This document shows positions 33,840 through 44,589 of a stretch of 64,000 bases of DNA, piece by piece. Source of the stretch: Lobosporangium transversale. Taxonomy: Eukaryota; Mortierellomycota; Mortierellomycetes; Mortierellales; Mortierellaceae. A program made the translations under genes and the position numbers. Below the pieces are notes generated by a model. It saw nothing but the letters and a program-made list of their open reading frames with translations. It made no database searches and had not been told where the DNA came from. Location of the stretch: the NCBI RefSeq assembly GCF_002105155.1, contig NW_019028980.1, positions 1,612,001 to 1,676,000 of the forward strand, written 5' to 3'. The stretch's first letter is position 1, and each line of letters opens with the position of its first letter.

Positions 33840-35341
33840 ATGGTATCTGATGACTCGGGTGAGGAAAAAGTCCAGGCATTTCGCCTCGTCAGCCTGGATG
33901 GGTCACCCATTCCAGGATTAGATATCCAATACATTGAACCTCGATATGACCGAAGTACACGGCAGTACGTCATCCTCTGGAACGATATTGTGTTTTCTTA
34001 CAAGGATGCAATGCATGTAAAGAAAGGAAAAGTGACTCTATCATGTCTCACGGACGACAACCTTGTATAGTAAGAATAATAATTGATCTTCATAGTCATT
34101 CCAATGCATTGACAGTTTTTGTTTGCTTTTTTGGAGCTGTATGATATATACATCCAACTCATGATTGTGTCATTGCTTCAAATAGCCTTGAGCCACTTCG
34201 AATCCGCGCAGAACCTGATATCGTGTTGAATGTGGTCATTTCCCTTCAGGCAAGCTATCTAAGAGAGCCATATCCAGATTCAACAACTGCTCAAAGGAAT
34301 GAAGACTCATCTACAATAGAATTATATGAGGCTACCCTCCAAAGCTCTGTCAAAAAAAGTAATATTGATGATCGCAAAAGTCTTAAGGCAGATGGCACAG
34401 CTTCTTTGACAGTAACTGAAGCTCATTCAGAAGATATTCCGAGTTATGAAGAAAGCGCAGAGTTGATGGCAGTGCCGCTTAGTGGAGAGATACAGCCAGG
34501 AGGTATAAGCAAAGGGGGATCCAAAGATGAGGCCAATCTACGCCTTATCCTTAAGGATAACGGAGATCCACAGGATTATTCAAAAGCCTTTGACTGGTAC
34601 TACACTGAAGCCAACTGGGGATGGTCCGGCGCTCGGACTAACATGGGTTACATGTACTATCATGGCATGGGAGTTCAACAGAGCTATTCAGATGCTTTTG
34701 ACTGCTATTCTACGGCAGCCAAAAAAGGAAACGTTCAAGCCCAGAGCAATATAGGCTGCCTATACGAACATGGTAAAGGAGTTGAGCAGGACTATTCGAA
34801 AGCCATTGAGTGGTACCTCAAGGCAGCCAACCAGGGAAACGCCATTGCTCAGATCAATCTAGGTTGGATGTACTTTTATGGGAAAGGAGTTGAGCAAGAC
34901 TATTCAAAAGCCTTTGACTGGTGCCTCAAGCCAGCCAACCTAGGAAATGCCAGTGCTCAGAGTAGCTTAGGTTACATGTACCTTGAGGCCAAAGGAGACT
35001 CGAAGGACTATTCGAAAGCCACCTATTGGCTTCTCAAGGCAGCCAGCCAAGAGAATACTATTGCGCAGAGCAACCTAGGCTACATTCACTCTCGTGGCAA
35101 AGGAGTTAAACAAGACTATTCGAAAGCCTTTGACTGGTATCTCAAGGCAGCCAATCTAGGAAACGCCACCGCTCAGAGTAACCTAGGGTACATGTACTAT
35201 CATGGCGTAGGGGTTTCACAGGACCATTCGAAGGCCTATGACTGGTATCTCAAGGCTGCCGATCAGGGATGTGCTAGTGCTCAGCGCACCATTGGTTCTA
35301 TGTATCGAATTGGAAAAGGAACCCATGTTAAAGCAGCGTAA
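33840..35341 (+). CDS. SEL1-repeat protein 3
   Basis: Exons 33840-34069 and 34186-35341, about 461 residues. Module: EKVQAFRLVSLDGSPIPGL, QYVILWNDIVFSYKDAM, TLSCLTDDNLVY-LEPLRIRAEP. Phase-2 intron at the same site as in its neighbours. About seven SEL1 repeats. Repeats 3 and 4 (about 34845-34985) are almost identical at DNA level to those of gene 1 (about 29970-30120), including an unusual KPAN in place of KAAN, which suggests gene conversion or unequal exchange between genes 1 and 3. Confidence 0.86.
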
Positions 35342-36160
35342 TAGCAACAAGGACTTGCAGTCTAAGATGCTATTGATGACAAGCAGAAGCTGATTCGGCT
35401 CAAGTACTTACGGCTCTTGGATGTTTTTTAATCTGAAGAACTCCTAAGTACAGTACGTATTTGAGATCCAATATCCTTCATTTAATTCGATAATTAAATA
35501 ATGAAGTGTCGATTGCAACTATAGGGAGTTTGGGCCGAGAAAGCAATAGCAAATGCCATACTCCACGATTTGTATACTTAGGATGTAGTGGATCTGTAAT
35601 GTCAGTGTAACAAAAGAAACAAAAGAAATGGCATTCGTTACAAAGCGACGAATTAATTACCATCTTGCGATTAGAAGTTACCTGGTTTGACTAGATATAC
35701 TTTTACATTCTAAGTTTTTATCTTGACGGTGAAGAAGGTGGAAGTGGTAGTTTGGCGAACCTGATCTTCTTGTTGTATGACTTGGTGCTAAGTGTTCATT
35801 TCATATTGCTGTTAATGAGTACCATGTGAACGAGGGTCATGAACGTCTCTTTAGTGATACATAGGAGTGAGGGCAGCCACACTGGTCCCGATAAATTGAG
35901 CGATATGTATGACATTGGCATCTATTGAATAGGCGCAAATCCGAGTAAAGAGTCCTATAGCATATGAAAAGTTTTTTTGTTATTAGTGATGCGCCACAAA
36001 GACATCTTTGTTATGTGACAAAAAAGCAGTTTATTGTGTGGGCTTCACCAACCTCATTCTCGACTCCTCTCTCTTTCATCTGCTCTTGCTATTTGCCCCT
36101 TCTTTTTTCTATTCTTACTGTCCCCCCATTCAATGTCACAGTTATAAACGGCACATACTA
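35342..36160. other. Spacer between SEL1 genes 3 and 4
   Basis: 3' flank (ACGGCTCTTGGATG then TTAATCTGAAG) parallels that of gene 1. No gene seen. Confidence 0.6.
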
Positions 36161-37431
36161 ATGACTACGATATATCCTAAGGAAAAGCTCCAGGCATTTC
36201 GCCTCGTCAGCTTGGATGGGACTCTCACTCTGGTATCAGATCTCCAATATATTAGAGCTCTATTTGATCGAAAAACCGATCAGTACATTCTCTGGACGAC
36301 ATTGCCCTTCTTTACAAGGGTACAATTCACGTAAAGAAAGGAAAAGAAACTCTATCATTTCTCACGGACGACAATCTTGTACAGTAAGGACAACAATCGA
36401 TTTTCATGACTGCTTCAATGTATAGACAACATTATTTGGTTTTAGTGCAATATATGGGCGCAGCCATTGTATCATTGCTACAAATAGTCTTATACCGTTC
36501 CGAATCCGCGCAGCACTTGATACCTTACTGGACATGGTTATTTCCTTTCAGGCAGACAATCTAAGAGAGGCATATCTAAATCCAACACGACTCAAAAAGG
36601 AAGGGAACTCGTCTGTGGCAGAACTCTATGAGGCGACTCCTCTAAGCTCTGTCAAAAAAAGTAATAGCGATGACCACAAAGGCCTCAAGACAGATAACAT
36701 AGCCCCTTCATCCAGTGGATGTTCCAAGTTATGAATCTGCAATTTCGATAGATTCGACTGTTGAAGAGAGCGCAGGGTTGATGCCAATGCCAATTAGCGA
36801 GAAGAAGGAGATTCAGCCAGAAGGTACAATCGAAAACCATACCATCAGTCAGACCTATCAAGACTCCATTCTTAAGGAAGGAGGTTTACAGGATTATTGG
36901 AAGACCCTAAGCTGGTTTGACTCGATAGCCAGACAAGGAAATCCTAACGCTCAATGTAATTTAGGCTACATGAACTATTATGGCAAAGGGACACCCCAGA
37001 GTTATTCGCATGCCACTGACTGGTTTTCCCTGTCAGCCGAGAAAGAAATGGCCGCCGCTCAGAGTAATCTAGGTTGCCTGTACGAAGACGGCAAAGGGGT
37101 TAAGCAGGACTATTCGAAAGCCATCGAGTGGTATCTCAAGGCAGCCAATCAGGGAAACGCCATTGCTCAAAGCAGTCTAGGTTACATGTACTCTCGTGGC
37201 AAAGGAGCTAAACAAGACTGCTCAAAAGCCATCGACTGGTGTCTCAAAGCTGCCCACTAAGGGTATGCCACCGCTCAGAGTAACCTGGGTTACATGTACT
37301 ATCATGATTTAGGAGCTTCACAGGACAATTCGAAAGCCTATGACTGGTATACCAAGGCAGCCGATCAAGGATGTCCCGATGCTCAGCGTGCTATTGGTTC
37401 TATGTATCGAGATGGGAAGGGAGTCCCTTAA
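36161..37431 (+). pseudogene. SEL1-repeat gene 4, inactivated
   Basis: Clearly homologous to its four neighbours (KLQAFRLVSLDG; repeats QSNLGCLYEDGKG, QSSLGYMYSRGKG). It has a one-base loss near 36297 in the N-terminal module, a frame-breaking deletion near 36715 in the linker, and a CAA-to-TAA change at 37258-37260 (AAH-stop-GYA) inside the repeat region. After that stop, two more repeats remain readable up to 37431. The phase-2 intron boundaries (donor ~36384, acceptor ~36486) are still recognisable. Confidence 0.85.
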
Positions 37432-38001
37432 GGGTAAATAGAAGCAAAGCGTTGGTTTTAAAAAGTTGTAGGTCAAGTAAAAATTTAGACCAGTTCAAGC
37501 ACTCATAGTCCTTGCTGTGTTTGGTCTAGCACGCTCTTAATCACATGGTTGATATTCAATACCTTGGTAATTAAATGATGAAACAACCCTTGAAACTATA
37601 AGATCATTTGGTTCAGAAAGCAGCAACGCCTTGTAGACATTACTGAGTTCTTTTTTATTTCACCATGCTGCACGATTTAGTATGTGCATGCAGTCAATGT
37701 ATTATGCCACTGTTGCAAATGAACAGAAATTGGAGCAGTCAATTGAGCTGCGGTAATGATATCACTTGGATATGAGTGTTCCAGTATGGCGAATTGCCAG
37801 AAATACCCTTTACACCCTAAACCTTTCTCATGAGTGGGCAAGGTGAAGGCTGTATTTGTATAATCAGCTTCCTTGTTGTAAAAGCTGGCTCTATATATTT
37901 ATTGCGTAATACTGTCAATGTCGTGTGAACGAGGATTGTGAGCAGTGCTACTGTTGATAGGCTAAGCAATATAACATTGATGTCTACAGGGCGTAGAGAA
38001 T

Positions 38002-38033
<32 letters not shown>

Positions 38034-38282
38034 GGAGTGATCGCAGCTCTTAGGGTTTCATTTTTTAATGTGCCACAAGGACACCCCTGGAAGTAACCCA
38101 GAAAAATAAGGAATCAAAGAGAGGCGAAATAATAGTTCATTAAAAGAAAGAAAAAAAAAAGACTTTGCCAATCTCATCCTCGCCTTCTTCTCTTCTCTCT
38201 CTTCGATCCTATCCTTGTTATTTCTCTTTACTATCCCTTCAATCTCCCATAAAATACCACTATTAAAAACAGTATATTACAA
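37432..38282. other. Spacer between SEL1 genes 4 and 5
   Basis: Carries a ~29-base poly-A at 38001-38029 and array-type flanks. No gene seen. Confidence 0.6.
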
Positions 38283-39975
38283 ATGATCATGATATCTTCT
38301 AAGGAAAAGCTCCAAGCATTTCGCCTCGTCAGTTTGGATGGGTCATCCACTCCTGTATCGGATATTCATTACATTGAAACCCGATTTGACCATAAAACAC
38401 AACAGCACATCATCCTCTGGGAGGACATTTTATCTTCTTATAAAGATGCAATTCGTGTTATGAAAGGAAAAGTGACTTTATCCTTTCTCACGGACGATAA
38501 CTTTGAACAGTAAGGATAATAATGATAATTGGCCGCTATGACCACCACTCGCGTCTACAACTGACACCAATGGCTTGGGTGTTGGATAATATTTCACCAT
38601 GAGCTAAGATCACGTCAATGCTGTAAAAATACAATGTAGTATAAAACCACTTCGAATCCGTGCAGAACCTGATACCATACTGGATATCGTTATTTCTCTT
38701 CAAGCAGGCGTCCCAGCGGAGTCAAGCCTAGAAGCAACAGCGATTCAAAAAAGAAAGAGGGAGTCAGCTGCGACAGAGCTGGGTGAAGTGACCACTCCTA
38801 GCTCTGTCGAAATTAATGACAGCTATGATCACAAAAGTTTCAAGGCAAATATGGAGCATTTTTTCGAAAGACATGATGATGTAGCCTCCTTAATCATAGC
38901 TGGGCTTCATTTGGAGGGTACTTCAAGTAATAAAGCAGCGCCTTCGACAAGCCCAACTATTGAAGAAAATTCAGAGTTAATGCCAACGCCACTTGGTACA
39001 GAGATTCAGCCAGGAGGAGTAGATAATGGGGATGTCTATGATCAGGCCAGGCTTGGTGAGATCCTTGGGGATGAAAGAGATCCACAGGGTCGTCCGAAAG
39101 ACTTCGACTGGTATCTCAAGGCAGCGAACAAAGGAAATCCTACCGCTCAGAATATCATAGGCTACATGCACCTTAAGGCTAATGGAAGCTCACAGGGGTA
39201 TTCGAGAGCTATCTACTGGTTTACCAAGGCAGGCGACCAAAACAAAGCTGCTGCTCAAAATAACCTGGGTTATATGTACTACCGTGGTATGGGGCTTTCA
39301 AAGAACTATTCACATGCCTTCTACTACTTTTCCAAAACAGCCAACAATGGAGATGCTATCGGTCAGAGTAATCTAGGGTACCTGTACGAACATGGTAAAG
39401 GGGTTCCACAGAACTATTCGACAGCCCTTGCCTGGTATCTCAAGGCAGCCAGCCAGGGAAATGCCGGCGCTCAGAGCAATCTAGCTTACATGTACCTTGA
39501 AGCCAAGGGATGTTCACAGGATTATTGTAAAGCTACAGAGTGGTACCTCATGGCAGCCAACCAAGGGAACACCACCGCTCAGAGCAATCTGGGTTACATA
39601 TACTCTCGTAAAGAAGGAGTTTCACGGGATTATTCAAAAGCTGTATACTGGCTCCTCAAGGCTGCAAACCAAGGAAGCCTTAGTGCTCAGAGTAATCTAG
39701 GCTATTTGCACTCACGCGGCAAAGGAGTTAAACAGGACTATCCAACTGCCATCAGCTGGTATCTCAAGGCGGCCAATAAAGGGGACGCCACCGCTCAGAG
39801 TAACCTAGGATACATGTACTACCATGGTGTAGGAGTTTCACAGGACTATTCGAAAGCCTTAGGCTGGTACCTCAAGGCTGCCGCTCAAGGACATGTTAAT
39901 GCTCAGCGCGTTGTTGGCTCTCTGTATCGAGATGGAAAGTGGGCTCCTAAACGTCAACCTGAAGAAGAGGAATAA
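38283..39975 (+). CDS. SEL1-repeat protein 5
   Basis: Exons 38283-38509 and 38640-39975, about 520 residues. Module: EKLQAFRLVSLDGSSTPVSD, QHIILWEDILSSYKDAI, SFLTDDNFE-H-IKPLRIRAEPDTILDIVI; the intron is again phase 2. The linker is longer (HFFERHDDVASLIIAGLH) and is followed by about eight SEL1 repeats; the first repeats have diverged (GYMHLKANGSSQGYS). Last member of the array; no disruption seen. Confidence 0.85.
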
Positions 39976-41978
39976 TGTCAAATTTAAATAAAATAAATAT
40001 ATATATATATATATATATAAAAGAGATGCAAAAGTAACATCAATAACGGCATCAACGGCTTGTTCAGCTCGCACTGGTTCGGGCAGACGCAATTAAAAAG
40101 CTTACAGAATTGTTGTAAAAAACTGTTGGTAAATAGATACTTTCATTTAGATCCATAACAAGACAGAAATAGATGTAGGAATGTAAATTGATGGCTTGTT
40201 GAACTCAGGGACTGACACATCTGCTGTTGGGTTTTTAGTATCTGGCTAGCGAGTGGAGGTTTTCGCAATGTCTTTGAGGTATGAGGCCTGCTATCTGGTA
40301 ATTGATCTAGGGAAGTAACATCTCGTTATCAGTTTGGAAACATACTCGCAGCAGCTCGAGCGCTACTCGCTGCATGGAAAATAACCTTTGAGGAACATGA
40401 GAGGCTGCGAACTATGACTAGTAGATCTGGCTAATCCATTAACGAGGAAATGGCAAAGAGGCACCTACCACACAACCCCTTTCAAGGTACCTGGGGTAAG
40501 AAGAGTCCCAAATTTTGCATGGACCGTAAAGACGGGCAATAAACCCTTTTGAGAACAGGACGATCTGAATAATACAGCTTAAATGTAGCTGCCAAGAGAA
40601 TGGAGTTTCAGGAATAAAGGAGTGTTCTACGACAAGCCAATGTAGACAGAAACGAGTGAGCCTAGTCATTATGGAGCTGTTCATTTGTAGGTCTTGCCAG
40701 CAAGGGCTCGATATCACTTGAATGGAAGAATTGAGGCTTACAATCTCTGATCAATGACAACCATTGAATGATGTCTAATCGCTATCCACATGTTGCGTCT
40801 GTCCCTGAATGATTTTGTGCCTTTATATTCTGTGTAACATTGTTGCACCTTACTTATTAGGAAAAATATAAAGATTAGTTGGATCTGAATTGCGACAGCG
40901 ACATCGCCAAGGTACATTGCTGTGGTTACAGCACAACGAGAAATGACTGAATTGTATGTAGATACCCACTAATTCCAGATCTTCCTCATAAAAATTATTG
41001 TAGATGTTGCTGTTAGTTTATGCCATGTGATTGAGGATAGGAGCTGGAGTTTGGGAATGAATAAAGTAAATGTAATATGGTGATCCTAGAAATCAACAGG
41101 TGTTCGATTCGAAGGTTTAGAAAAAAAAAAAAGCAAACGCGTCGAAGAGAATAAGAGTCCGTCCCCCAACATGATTATTATTGGTGTAAACTAAATGCAA
41201 CTCCAAACCAGAGTCTTCTTGCTACTCCTGTAGAGCAGAAATTCTTTTTCCCTCCCCCATTCTCTTTTCTGTCTTGATTTTAATCCTTATTTGTTTTTTT
41301 TGTATATATCCGAAATAAAACGATGTTGGCAAATAAATAAATAAAAAAAAATGAGTTCCTAGAAATACATCTTTATCAATGAACTCAGAGTATTCTTAAT
41401 GGATGGAAGAGCTGTGTTCCATGAGGCCTGATAGATCTGTAAACACTTTCGATCTGTTTGAGGAGACATACAGATGAAAGCGAGATGTCGTACTACGCTT
41501 TAAAAACTACTCTTTCTTAGAGCGCTGGTGGAACACAATTATTAATTTGTCTATAGACAAGTTTGTCGATGCTCATGGTTGACTGAAGAGGTTGGTAGAT
41601 GCACCCCTCGTAAATAGTTCTTATAAGAATTCTCCTGACAATACTGTATATTTCCGATCAGACAATTCGTGATCATCCTGATTTAAATCCACAACAGCAT
41701 CTGAAATATGGACCTAAAGTAGATTTATTATAAGATCTGTCGTTTATGCTTTCGGACATATTGATTACAACCCCAAACAAGAACCCATCCACCTAAAACC
41801 GTGCCATGCTATATCAGCTCATATATAACACAGGAGATGGACATCTACAAGAGTGATTAATTAGACAGGGACTACACATCTCTTGGTAGAGCGGCACAAT
41901 AGTAATATGTAAAGCACCCTTGACACGAATAGCCACCTTTCTTGATGATCGACATCGAGTGCTCTCTTGAGAATAAGC

Positions 41979-42012
<34 letters not shown>

Positions 42013-42566
42013 CCGCAGGACGGTAGGGAGAAGGACATATCGTCCGCATGCACTCCCTATTCCCCTTTGTCTCCCTTCCTCTTTTCATTTAATGGTGTTT
42101 AGATTAATATGCACGCGATCATTCGGGCGAGGATAGATGCGCCACTTTTTTTTTTTTCTCTCATGCTTTCAAGTGTAGAGCGTTAACATTGTTCATTTAA
42201 GAATAGCCAGCTACTTGTGTGGCAAAGCATTATTAGGCATTATGTTGGATGGTAGTTAGCCGGCAGCACAGTTGTGGGGCGTTGACTGTTAGCATAATCT
42301 CCTGAGATTCAGCTGTTATACAAGATCAGAAGGAGTATAGAGCATACAGTCAGTCAGACAAATGGTACAAACAAGTAGCTAGAAGGAGCATGATTTCTTT
42401 CACTTTCATCAGATCGATATTCAGCCTCATTATCAAAAGTATGAATTGTCCAAACCTTTTTTTGCATATTGATGTGGATATTTGGTGGCTTGGTTTGTTT
42501 TCTGATCTTTATTTTTAAGGGTGCTTACCTTTTCAGTATCCAATAAAAATGGGCCCTGAAGAAGTG
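39976..42566. other. Long intergenic region
   Basis: About 2.6 kb without a supportable gene. (TA)n microsatellite at ~39997-40019; a minus-strand open frame at 40439-40717 could be a remnant but has no recognised homology; a ~30-base poly-A at ~41982-42011. The region ends at the foldback element. Confidence 0.5.
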
Positions 42567-42964
42567 ATTCTTCCCTAGGCTCGGTGCCATCCTGTCTGCA
42601 AAGCGGCAAGCCACCAATCACCGTTCCATAAATGGAAGGCGGGCTCTCTACTTTGCAGACAGGCTGGTCTCATATCGAAATTTTTTGAGGGAGCGCTCAA
42701 AAAGGAAAGGTTATATTTTCTCAATTAGAATAGCAAACCAATTCAATCCGCGCGCTTGAACATGAGGCTTTGTTCTTGAAGTTCTTCGATTGAATTGAGT
42801 TTACTATTTTAAAAATATAACCTTTCCTTTTTGAGCGCTCCCTCAAAAAATTTCGATATGAGACCAGACTGTCTGCAAAGTAGAGAGCCCGCCTTCCATT
42901 TATGGAACGGTGATTGGTGGCTTGCCGCTTTGCAGACAGGATGGCACCGAGCCTAATTCTTCCC
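42567..42964. mobile_element. Non-autonomous foldback/Mutator-like MITE with 9-bp target duplication
   Basis: Element 42576-42955 (380 bp) begins TAGGCTCGGTGCCATCCTG and ends with the complement. Arms 42576-42719 and 42812-42955 (144 bp each) are inverted repeats with a single mismatch seen (GGCTGG vs its partner AGACTG side), around a ~92-bp AT-rich loop. It is flanked by a perfect 9-bp direct repeat ATTCTTCCC at 42567-42575 and 42956-42964. Each arm contains a second, nested inverted repeat CTGTCTGCAAAG...CTTTGCAGACAG. No transposase. Long arms plus a 9-bp duplication fit Mutator-like elements; family assignment is an inference. Confidence 0.88.
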
Positions 42965-43622
42965 TGTAGCCTCAGACAAACCTGGATTCTATCTCCACCT
43001 GGCTGGCCCATCCTCGAAGTGATTTAGGGAACCTTTAACCAATTTAGGAGTTTGTATTAAAACGTTCTTCTCCTTCTTCCTTTGCTCTCATTCATTATTT
43101 CCCTGAATTTATTTGTCTTCCTCGACAATGCTATTAATACCAATGAAAAGGAGAGCCATGTGTGTGAGATGGTGCTTTTTTTCTTTTTTCATTTTTTTTA
43201 CTGCAGGTACGGTACGATACGAAATGAAATGACCATGCACATCATGTGTACTACATGTAGTACAAAAAAAAAAAAAAAAAAAAAAAGTCGCGTTCTTGTT
43301 TTGGTCCCCTCCTCTCCTTCTTTAAAGGAGAGCTTTTTCCTTCCCCGCTATCCGCCATCCGTCAAACGGTATCCAGGCTTCTTGGCATTTTGCACTCATT
43401 ATGTTTGAATATTAATCCAAAGAAAGATCCAGTACCAGCATCACTCCTTGGAAGAAGGGAGCGGCATTAACAGCCAGATCTTCTTCTAAAAAAAAAAAGA
43501 AAAAAAGATATAAAAACAAATCCTTCATCCAATTTATTTTTTCTCCATCCCACAACAGTCTTTACAGCTTCCACGGCCTCTTCCACAGTAACCTCTCCTT
43601 TCCCCGTCTTTATTAACTGAAA
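42965..43622. other. Upstream region of the secreted-protein gene
   Basis: Poly-A at ~43263-43286; ATG context at 43623. No other gene. Confidence 0.5.
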
Positions 43623-44306
43623 ATGAGAATCTTTTCCTTTGTTCCCGCCGTCTTGGCCCTCAGTGTCTTCTCTGCCGCTCAGGCTGCTCCTGCGTTGATA
43701 ACGCCCCGTGATAACTTGGACGCTGTTATCGGCATCTTTGTCGGCGCTCAAACAAAGATCATGGCTGATGTCGCGGCCAAGATCACCGCCGACGTCTGCG
43801 CTGATGTCAACATCGAAGCCAATGCCAAAGTCGTCGTTCTTGGCGGTCTCCTCACCACCACTATAGATGTTGAAAAGATCAGCCTCAATGTGAAGGCCAA
43901 ACTCGATGCTGATATCAAGCTCTATGTCGATGCTGCCGTCAAGGCCACTGTCCTTGTTCCCATCAGAGCCATCGTCTCCAGAGTCGTCCTCAACCTCTGC
44001 CCTCTCCTTGAAAATGAGTGTATCAAGCGAAACGCCCATAACATCGTCGTTGCTGTCAATGCTGAGATTGATGTTTGCCTTGATAATTTGTTTGTCGAGC
44101 TCAAGGTTAAACTTCCTATCCATATCCATGCTCGTGCTAAGATTATTATTCGTGAACTCACCCTCAATGCCGGTATTGCAACTGCTGCCATTCGTGCTCG
44201 TATCTTCATTTCCGCCAAAATTGATGCCCATATCAAGGCCTGGATTAATCTCTGGGTCAATCTCTGCGCCAAGCTCCAATTGGCTGCTGACATTGGTCTC
44301 TTATAA
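43623..44306 (+). CDS. Secreted Ala/Ile/Val-rich protein of unknown function
   Basis: Single exon, 227 residues. Signal peptide MRIFSFVPAVLALSVFSAAQA with likely cleavage before APALITPRD. The mature part is built of amphipathic stretches with alternating charge (KIMADVAAKITADVCADV, KLDADIKLYVDAAVKATVLV, KIDAHIKAWINLWVNLCAKL) and five Cys; probably helical. No domain recognised; could be a cell-wall, surface or effector-like protein. Codons are rich in C at third positions, as in a highly expressed gene, unlike the surrounding AT-rich DNA. A 270-codon frame is also open on the other strand but is treated as a shadow. Confidence 0.75.
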   Translation: MRIFSFVPAVLALSVFSAAQAAPALITPRDNLDAVIGIFVGAQTKIMADVAAKITADVCADVNIEANAKVVVLGGLLTTTIDVEKISLNVKAKLDADIKLYVDAAVKATVLVPIRAIVSRVVLNLCPLLENECIKRNAHNIVVAVNAEIDVCLDNLFVELKVKLPIHIHARAKIIIRELTLNAGIATAAIRARIFISAKIDAHIKAWINLWVNLCAKLQLAADIGLL

Positions 44307-44589
44307 AAAAACCATGTCCCCATTTTGTACATGACTGTATTGCTACTTCTTTCCCATTTCGTACTATCTATTATCATTCAATAAATATAACGTATTTTTT
44401 TTCTTTTTTAATTTTCTCTCTTATGCACTCAACACACTCAGAGTTGAGGCTCTATCCTTTTTTCTTTTCTTTCTTATAGCGGTGAACAAAAAAAAAGAGG
44501 TTGATATTGAAAGAGAGGTAAAAAAAACGGATGAATTTATTGAACAGATAGATGTATTTCTCTTTGTTTTCTTCTTTTCTTTGCGTTAC

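Noticed and set aside
30400-37440. Possible RNA genes in the spacers of the SEL1 array
   Set aside because: The conserved spacer blocks are explained by duplication of gene flanks; no stable tRNA- or snRNA-like motif found.
40439-40717. 92-codon minus-strand frame, hydrophobic
   Set aside because: Other frames over the same DNA look equally protein-like, and no start context or neighbouring exon supports it.
43467-44279. 270-codon minus-strand frame opposite the secreted protein
   Set aside because: Acidic, repetitive translation with poly-basic/Phe ends at a poly-A tract; best explained as the antisense of a codon-biased gene with a clear signal peptide.
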